Source of the DNA: Bacteroidota bacterium | Lineage (GTDB): Bacteria > Bacteroidota > Ignavibacteria > UBA10030 | NCBI GenBank assembly: GCA_003453835.1 | Contig: DMMN01000228.1 | Location: forward strand, 3,131-13,559 | Reading direction: 5' to 3' | Length of the DNA: 10,429 nucleotides | Shown here: piece by piece, positions 5,525 through 10,429 of the stretch | How positions within the stretch are numbered: position 1 is the first letter of the stretch | Layout: every line of letters begins with the position of its first letter | Program-made: the position numbers and the translations under genes | The notes under the pieces: model-generated | Databases searched by the model: none | What the model was told of the DNA's origin: nothing | Seen by the model: only the letters and a program-made list of their open reading frames with translations

Positions 5525-8500
5525 ATGAAGCTAACCACACTACGATTGAGTATGTTGGCAGGCGTGCTTCTCTTGCTCGCCGCTTCGACCGCCGGCGTGC
5601 TTGCGCAGGGTGTCACCACGGCGAGCATCAACGGAACAGTCAAGAGCACGACCGGTGAGGCACTTCCAGGAGCGAACGTTATGGTTGTTCATACCTCTTC
5701 CGGAACGACGTATGGGACGACAACTCGTGAGGATGGCAGGTATAATATCGTCGGTTTGCGTGTCGGCGGGCCCTACACCTTGACCGTTACATTCGTCGGC
5801 TTTGCCAAGCAGGAACGGAGGGATCTCTTCCTGCAACTCGCTCAGGATGTCCGGCAAGATTTTGCCCTCTCCGAACAGGCCATCCAAGCAGGAGAAGTGG
5901 TTGTGATGGCAGAGCGGAGTGCGGTCCTGAGTGCAGCTCGAACCGGAGCGGCAACGAACGTTGTGCGTGAGCAGATGGATCGCCTCCCCACGATCTCTCG
6001 AAGCTTCCAGGACTACTACAAACTCTCACCTTACTTCAACGGAGTTGGGAGCAACGTGGCAGGTCGAAATAACAGATACAACAACATTCAGGTTGACGGT
6101 GCAAACTTCAACGACATGTTCGGTCTCGGTGGAACTGGAACGCCCGGTGGTCAAGGAGGCGTTACTCCGATAAGCCTGGAAGCAATTGAAGAATTTCAAA
6201 TTGTAGTCTCCCCCTTCGATGTGCGTCAGGCGGGATTTACGGGTGCCGGCATCAACGCCATCACGCGCAGTGGAACCAACGCGCTCAGGGGCTCGGCATT
6301 CTACAACACGCGCAATGAGGATTTCGCCGGCGTCAGTCCCGATGCGCTCCAGGCGAAACTTCCCCCTTTCACAAACAGATCGTATGGCGTCCGAATCGGC
6401 GGCCCGATCATGGAAAACAGGCTCTTCTTTTTCGGTACTGCTGAGTTCGCCCGGGCCGATGCGCCGTTCACGCGTACATTCGACCAGTTGACATACGGGA
6501 CCGATTCCTTCACGGCGTATGAAGATTCTTTGAACATTCTCTCGAACTACCTCAGAACGAAGTATGGATATGAGACGGGTCCCTGGAAATCAATCGCACG
6601 ACCGGACAATAGCGACAAGGTCTTCTTACGCTTTGACTATAACCTCAGCGAAAGTCACAAACTCACGGCTCGCTGGAACTACCTGGACGCCACAACGCAC
6701 AACTCCCCATCGCGTTTCCGTGGAACGCAGGATATCTATTCCGAAAACGCGGCCTACGAACTGAGAAACAAAACGAATTCACTAGCGATTCAGTTGAGCA
6801 GCCTTTTCGGAAATATGGCTTCAAACGAGCTCATCATCGGATACAACAACCAACTAGATCAGCCGGTGTACAAGGGTCAGCCGTTCCCGACCGTGGAAAT
6901 TCGGACAAGGAGCGCCAAGCCCGGTGCCAACACGAGCGACAATCGGCTTGCGATCGGCTCTGAGGAATTCAGACACCAGAATGAGTTGGAACAGAACGTC
7001 ATCGAGATCACCGACAATTTCTCCCTGTATCTGCGCAACCACATTGTGACTGTCGGTGCGAAACTCGACATGATCAAATTCCGGAACCTGTTCATCCCGG
7101 ACAATTTCGGATTCTACCTCTACAACACCATCGGCCAATTCATGGCCGGCGGCAGACCAGCTTCCTACGCCTACCGCTACTCAGCAACCTCAAATCCACT
7201 TCAAGAGGCAAACTGGGGATACCGGCAATTCGGATTCTATGTTCAGGATGAATGGACGGTAAGCCCGACTTTGAAACTTGTCGGAGGATTGCGATTTGAT
7301 GTCCCAACATATACAGACTCACCCAACAACAATGCGGCGTTTGAGGCCACATTCGGATTGAAGACCAGTGAGCTCCCAAAAACGTCGATCGCTATATCTC
7401 CGCGGCTTGGTTTCAACTGGGCTGTGGACGAGGATCGCAACACACAAGTTCGTGGTGGAGTCGGGGTCTTCTACGGAAGGTATCCAGCGGTCTGGGTATC
7501 TAATCAATACAGCAACACCGGCGTCGATTTCTACACGGTTACTGCAGCTCCATCGACCTTCATTGCCGATCCATACGGACAGCCAAAGACTGCAACGACC
7601 CTTCCCACTGCGGAAGTTAACATCACGGACCGGGACTTCAAGGCACCGTCTATCTTGCGCGTGAATTTCGCCATCGATCAACGACTGCCCTATGACCTTG
7701 TTGCCTCGATTGAAGGTATTTTCTCCGAGTCCCAGAACGAGGTCTACTACCAAAACATCAACCTGGCGGGAGTGAAGTCAAGGCTCGTTGGCGAGAATCG
7801 TGAAATGTGGAGCACCGTCACGACGGCAACCGGGGCCTATAGCACGACGGGAAGGACGAAGGACACCAAATTCACTGCGGTCTACCTTGTGAAGAATACG
7901 GATCAGGGTTCGAACGCAAACATCATCGTTCAACTCCAACGCCAGAGTTTTGCCGATGGTCTGTATGCAAACCTGGGCTACACATGGGGTCTGGCGAAAG
8001 ACATCGGCGGAACAAATAGCACCACGGCAAGCTCGGGATGGCGCTTCAATATGACCAGGGGCAATCCAAATGATCCTGTCCTGTCATTCGCGGACGGCGA
8101 CCGGACGCACAGGATCTTTGGAACCGTCTCCTATCGCCATGATTGGGGATGGAACAATCTCGCAACAACGGTCGGTCTCTTCTACAATGGCCTTTCCGGA
8201 CGCGCCTATTCTTTCAGAATCGCGGGTGATGTCAATGGGGATGGTTTGAGCGACAACGACCTCGCCTACATTCCAAAAGATGCGAGCGACATTGTGCTCG
8301 TAACTTCAACTGGAACAGCCGCCCCAAGAAGTGACTATGACGCGTTGATGGCCTACATAGATGGTGATTCATACATGAAAGAAAACAAGGGGAAGATCTC
8401 CGAACGCAACGCCGCCCGGTCTCCCTGGTCAAGTCAACTCGATTTACGCGTTAGCCAGGAACTTCCGAGCATCATGGGGCACAAACTGGAGGTCACATTC

Positions 8501-8722
8501 GATGTGACAAACCTGACGAATCTTATGAATAAGGAGTGGGGTTGGGTGCGGTTGGCAAACGATACACCCCTGTTGACCTTCCACAGTGTGGCAACCACGA
8601 CAACCGATGCGGCCAACGCAGGGAAGGCACGATACCGCTGGACGGGGAATCCTACAACCGATACGCCCAGCAATACTCTTTCCCGCTGGACGGCGCAATT
8701 TGGAATCCGCTACACATTCTAG
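5525..8722 (+). CDS. Oar-like TonB-dependent outer-membrane receptor
   Basis: The protein has 1065 residues from the ATG at 5525. Residues 1-27 are a signal peptide (hydrophobic LAGVLLLLAAS, cleavage expected after VLA). Residues about 32-115 are a carboxypeptidase-regulatory-like domain (INGTVKSTTGEALPGANV, EDGRYNIVGLRVGGPYTLTV). EVVVMAER (124-131) resembles a TonB box. The plug spans about 135-255, with VDGANFNDMFGLGG and the stretch FDVRQAGFTGAGINAITRSG, which is characteristic of Oar-type receptors. The remainder is a large beta barrel (for example NFSLYLRNHIVTVGAKLDMIKF, FGFYVQDEWTV, LVGGLRFDVP) ending in an aromatic residue (FGIRYTF), as outer-membrane barrels do. Residues 902-912 (DVNGDGLSDND) look like a calcium-binding loop. 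In Myxococcus, Oar is needed for secretion of the PopC protease. The substrate here is unknown. The gene is monocistronic, with its own promoter, leader and terminator. Confidence 0.9.
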   Translation: MKLTTLRLSMLAGVLLLLAASTAGVLAQGVTTASINGTVKSTTGEALPGANVMVVHTSSGTTYGTTTREDGRYNIVGLRVGGPYTLTVTFVGFAKQERRDLFLQLAQDVRQDFALSEQAIQAGEVVVMAERSAVLSAARTGAATNVVREQMDRLPTISRSFQDYYKLSPYFNGVGSNVAGRNNRYNNIQVDGANFNDMFGLGGTGTPGGQGGVTPISLEAIEEFQIVVSPFDVRQAGFTGAGINAITRSGTNALRGSAFYNTRNEDFAGVSPDALQAKLPPFTNRSYGVRIGGPIMENRLFFFGTAEFARADAPFTRTFDQLTYGTDSFTAYEDSLNILSNYLRTKYGYETGPWKSIARPDNSDKVFLRFDYNLSESHKLTARWNYLDATTHNSPSRFRGTQDIYSENAAYELRNKTNSLAIQLSSLFGNMASNELIIGYNNQLDQPVYKGQPFPTVEIRTRSAKPGANTSDNRLAIGSEEFRHQNELEQNVIEITDNFSLYLRNHIVTVGAKLDMIKFRNLFIPDNFGFYLYNTIGQFMAGGRPASYAYRYSATSNPLQEANWGYRQFGFYVQDEWTVSPTLKLVGGLRFDVPTYTDSPNNNAAFEATFGLKTSELPKTSIAISPRLGFNWAVDEDRNTQVRGGVGVFYGRYPAVWVSNQYSNTGVDFYTVTAAPSTFIADPYGQPKTATTLPTAEVNITDRDFKAPSILRVNFAIDQRLPYDLVASIEGIFSESQNEVYYQNINLAGVKSRLVGENREMWSTVTTATGAYSTTGRTKDTKFTAVYLVKNTDQGSNANIIVQLQRQSFADGLYANLGYTWGLAKDIGGTNSTTASSGWRFNMTRGNPNDPVLSFADGDRTHRIFGTVSYRHDWGWNNLATTVGLFYNGLSGRAYSFRIAGDVNGDGLSDNDLAYIPKDASDIVLVTSTGTAAPRSDYDALMAYIDGDSYMKENKGKISERNAARSPWSSQLDLRVSQELPSIMGHKLEVTFDVTNLTNLMNKEWGWVRLANDTPLLTFHSVATTTTDAANAGKARYRWTGNPTTDTPSNTLSRWTAQFGIRYTF

Positions 8723-8747
8723 ATCATCGCGCTGCGTCGCTTACAAG

Positions 8748-8782
8748 AAAGCCCTGTTGCAGACGCAACAGGGCTTTTTCTT
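8748..8782. terminator. Strong bidirectional intrinsic terminator
   Basis: AAAGCCCTGTTGC (8748-8760), the loop AGAC and GCAACAGGGCTTT (8765-8777) make a 13-bp perfect stem with T runs continuing on the plus strand (TTTTTCTTT). On the minus strand the stem is followed by TTTCTTG. It lies 25 bases after the receptor stop and 21 bases past the pyrophosphatase stop, between convergent genes, so it probably serves both. Confidence 0.9.
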
Positions 8783-8803
8783 TGGTGTGAAAACCGATCT
8801 TAG

Positions 8804-9355
8804 TTACTTATCCGTGCCCAGCCTTTGTTCACTTCTTCTATGTCGAGCAAAGGCTCTCTCTGACCGGACAATCGCCCGGCGCGCCTCCTTCGCACCGTGC
8901 CACCCGAAGCTCTTCACGTGCTTTCCCTCCAGTTCCTTGTAACTTGTGAAGAAATGCTCGATCTCGACCAACAGATGCTTCGGCAACTTCTTCACTTCAT
9001 CCACGGATGAATACGTCGGATCGTGCTTTGCCACAGAGATGATCTTGTCATCCGTCCCCTTCTCATCCTCCATCTTCAGTATCCCAATTGGCTTCACTTC
9101 TATCAGGATACCCGTGTGGAGCGGCTGATCGATCACGATCAGGACATCAACCGGATCACCATCTTCGTATAGTGTGCTTGGGACAAAGCCATAGGCCGCC
9201 GGGTAGTGCATTGACGAATAGAGAACTCGATCCAACTGAAACACGCCGAGCTTCATGTTGTATTCGTACTTGTTCCTGCTCCCTTTCGGGATCTCAACAA
9301 CCGCATTCACCGTACGAGGCGCGCTGTCTCCAATCGGCAGATCTTTCAGATTCAT
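8804..9355 (-). CDS. ppa: Soluble inorganic pyrophosphatase (family I)
   Basis: The protein has 183 residues, close to the bacterial norm of about 175. It hydrolyses pyrophosphate to two phosphates in the cytoplasm, pulling biosynthetic reactions forward. All active-site residues known from the E. coli enzyme are in place: Glu21, Lys29 and Glu31 in EIPKGSRNKYEY, Arg43, Tyr51 and Tyr55 (YPAAYGFVP), Asp65, Asp67 and Asp70 in the signature EDGDPVDVL, Asp97, Asp102 and Lys104 in MEDEKGTDDKI, and Tyr139/Lys140 in the F..YK.LEGK segment. The C-terminal tail after about residue 157 is arginine-rich and looks less conserved. The ATG at 9355 has GGTGA 4 bases upstream. The gene follows the small membrane peptide gene by 27 bases and is probably the last gene of that operon, ending at the hairpin 8748-8782. 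Confidence 0.97.
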   Translation of the reverse strand: MNLKDLPIGDSAPRTVNAVVEIPKGSRNKYEYNMKLGVFQLDRVLYSSMHYPAAYGFVPSTLYEDGDPVDVLIVIDQPLHTGILIEVKPIGILKMEDEKGTDDKIISVAKHDPTYSSVDEVKKLPKHLLVEIEHFFTSYKELEGKHVKSFGWHGAKEARRAIVRSERAFARHRRSEQRLGTDK

Positions 9356-9382
9356 CCGCTCACCCGATCTTGTTTCTCTCGG

Positions 9383-9490
9383 TCAATCCTTCTCTTGTGG
9401 TGTCTTCAGGACCTTCAGGAAGAAACGAATCGTGAAAAATGAAATCACGGCCCAGGCAGTAATCATGGTGATAAGTGCGGAGGTGCTCAT
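9383..9490 (-). CDS. MetS-like small subunit of the NSS transporter (35 aa)
   Basis: This short gene reads MSTSALITMITAWAVISF, then FTIRFFLKVLKTPQEKD, then TGA. Residues about 4-21 form one membrane span, followed by a basic stretch (RFFLKVLK), which suggests an N-out, C-in orientation. Its ATG overlaps the stop codon of the NSS transporter gene (ATGA), so translation is probably coupled. AAGGAG (9499-9504, inside the transporter gene) sits 8 bases upstream. In Corynebacterium the NSS-type methionine importer MetP works with a small single-span partner, MetS, encoded next to it, and a family of such small subunits is known in other bacteria. The similarity here rests on size, topology and gene position; residue identity was not tested. 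Confidence 0.8.
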   Translation of the reverse strand: MSTSALITMITAWAVISFFTIRFFLKVLKTPQEKD

Positions 9491-10429
9491 GATTGGGTCT
9501 CCTTCTGCATTTCTTCTTGTTCCTTCCGCTTCCATGCTGTCCTGATCGCCCACGCAACCGTCGCGAACGTCAGCAGGAGGAGGGTTCTCGTCGCATCAAC
9601 GATGAATACTCTTGTGGGCGCGCCATCTACGAACCAGCGCGTGTCTTCAAAACCGATGTGCAAGATCTTTCCGATGATACTTCCACCGTCCAACGGCCAG
9701 CCATTGCCGTCGAGGAGACTCGCAAATGCACTGTTCCAATTGCCACCCAGAGGACTGATTAACGATCCCAGGAAGACCGCTAACAGAAAGAGCGGAGTCA
9801 CGTACTTGATGACGTACTTGAAAAACGAAGGGAGCTTGATGTCGGCCCCACGATTGATCTCCTCCCATCCCTTATCGATGCCGAAGACCCAGGAAAAGGC
9901 AATCGACTCGAACAATGCAAAAACAACGAGGGCGAAGGTCCCTGACCAATCATCGAATTCGGTGAACGCACCGTAGCCGTAAAAGAAAATGCACCAGAGC
10001 GACAAAATGAGAATCACGCCTCCGAAGTATCGCGCCGAGCGTGTCCGGTCAATCTTGAAATGATCTTGCAGGAATGCCATGACCGGCTGTCCCATCGCCA
10101 GCGAGCTCGTTATCCCGGCGAAGAACAAGAGCCCAAACCAGGCAACACCGGCAATCGCGGCAAGCCACGGACCCCAGTTTTGGAAGAGTGTCGGCATGGT
10201 GCGGAATCCCATCGCCAGGCCGACATTCCCTTGTATCCAATCCAAACCGAGATACGCAACGGCAATCGGAACGACAATGGAGCCTCCGAGGAGGACTTCG
10301 ACGAATTCGTTCATCCATCCGGCGGAGGCGGCATTCAATGCGATGTCATCCTTTTCTCTGACGTATGCCGCATAGCAGTGAATCGATCCCATACCGACGG
10401 AGAGGGTAAAGAAAATCTGTCCAGCCGCT
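9487..10429 (-). CDS. NSS-family sodium-dependent amino-acid transporter, C-terminal part (5' end outside the window)
   Basis: The frame is open to the right edge and gives 313 complete codons before the stop at 9487. It starts within what corresponds to helix 6 of LeuT: GQIFFTLSVGMGSIHCYAAYVREKDDIALNAASAGWMNE matches the conserved unwound FTLS substrate-binding segment. Later spans are FVEVLLGGSIVVPIAVAYLG, WLAAIAGVAWFGLLFFAGITSSLAMGQP (the sodium-site helix 8 region), FGGVILILSLWCIFFYGYG, FALVVFALFESIAFSWVFG, VTPLFLLAVFLGSLI and TRTLLLLTFATVAWAI, so helices 6-12 are present. The family imports amino acids with sodium, and the substrate cannot be decided from this part. An ATG at 10392 is internal and is not the start. 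The gene ends in an ATGA overlap with the MetS-like peptide gene, which suggests a two-subunit amino-acid importer of the MetPS type. Confidence 0.93.
   Translation of the reverse strand, partial: AAGQIFFTLSVGMGSIHCYAAYVREKDDIALNAASAGWMNEFVEVLLGGSIVVPIAVAYLGLDWIQGNVGLAMGFRTMPTLFQNWGPWLAAIAGVAWFGLLFFAGITSSLAMGQPVMAFLQDHFKIDRTRSARYFGGVILILSLWCIFFYGYGAFTEFDDWSGTFALVVFALFESIAFSWVFGIDKGWEEINRGADIKLPSFFKYVIKYVTPLFLLAVFLGSLISPLGGNWNSAFASLLDGNGWPLDGGSIIGKILHIGFEDTRWFVDGAPTRVFIVDATRTLLLLTFATVAWAIRTAWKRKEQEEMQKETQS

Noticed and set aside
9487..10392. ATG at 10392 as the start of the transporter
   Set aside because: The frame continues upstream with GQIFFTLSVG, a conserved part of helix 6, so the true start lies beyond the window.

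Overview
The window looks like a chromosomal segment from a Gram-negative bacterium of the Bacteroidota/Chlorobi/Ignavibacteria neighbourhood. Three things point there. Two genes encode TonB-dependent outer-membrane receptors with an N-terminal carboxypeptidase-regulatory-like domain. Three apparent promoters carry a TAnnTTTG box (the Bacteroidota-type -7 element) 16-17 bases downstream of a TTG-type -35 element. Base composition looks moderate. Clear Shine-Dalgarno sequences, such as AAGGAGGT at 5513-5520, occur before several genes, which argues against a typical Bacteroides and fits the Chlorobi/Ignavibacteria side better. This assignment is inference.

Layout. Positions 1-1894 (minus strand) hold a LacI-family regulator followed 9 bases later by the first 279 codons of a TonB-dependent receptor that runs off the left edge. 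The regulator has a clear promoter and a 16-bp inverted repeat placed like an autoregulatory operator. Positions 2094-3215 (minus) encode an exported PQQ-type sugar (glucose/sorbosone) dehydrogenase. About 1.1 kb without a convincing gene follows (3288-4392), including a 125-bp segment bounded by inverted hexamers with an internal hairpin. Positions 4446-4736 (minus) encode an HU-family DNA-binding protein with its own promoter and terminator. Positions 5525-8722 (plus) encode a 1065-residue Oar-like TonB-dependent receptor with a promoter, a leader of about 180 nt and a strong terminator. From the right edge leftwards (minus) lie a sodium symporter of the NSS family (5' end outside the window), an overlapping 35-codon gene for a single-span membrane peptide resembling the MetS small subunit, and a soluble inorganic pyrophosphatase. 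The hairpin at 8748-8782 can end transcription from both sides.

How the genes fit together. The left part reads as a nutrient-uptake locus in which a LacI-type repressor probably controls its own gene and a receptor for a carbohydrate-like ligand. The sugar dehydrogenase next to it may be functionally related but appears to be a separate transcription unit. The right part is an amino-acid import operon (large and small NSS subunits, translationally coupled) with pyrophosphatase appended. No phage, CRISPR, transposase, rRNA or tRNA was seen. The most noteworthy items are the operator/promoter/TTG-start arrangement of the LacI gene, the overlooked 35-aa gene, and the inverted-repeat-bounded segment in the empty region.
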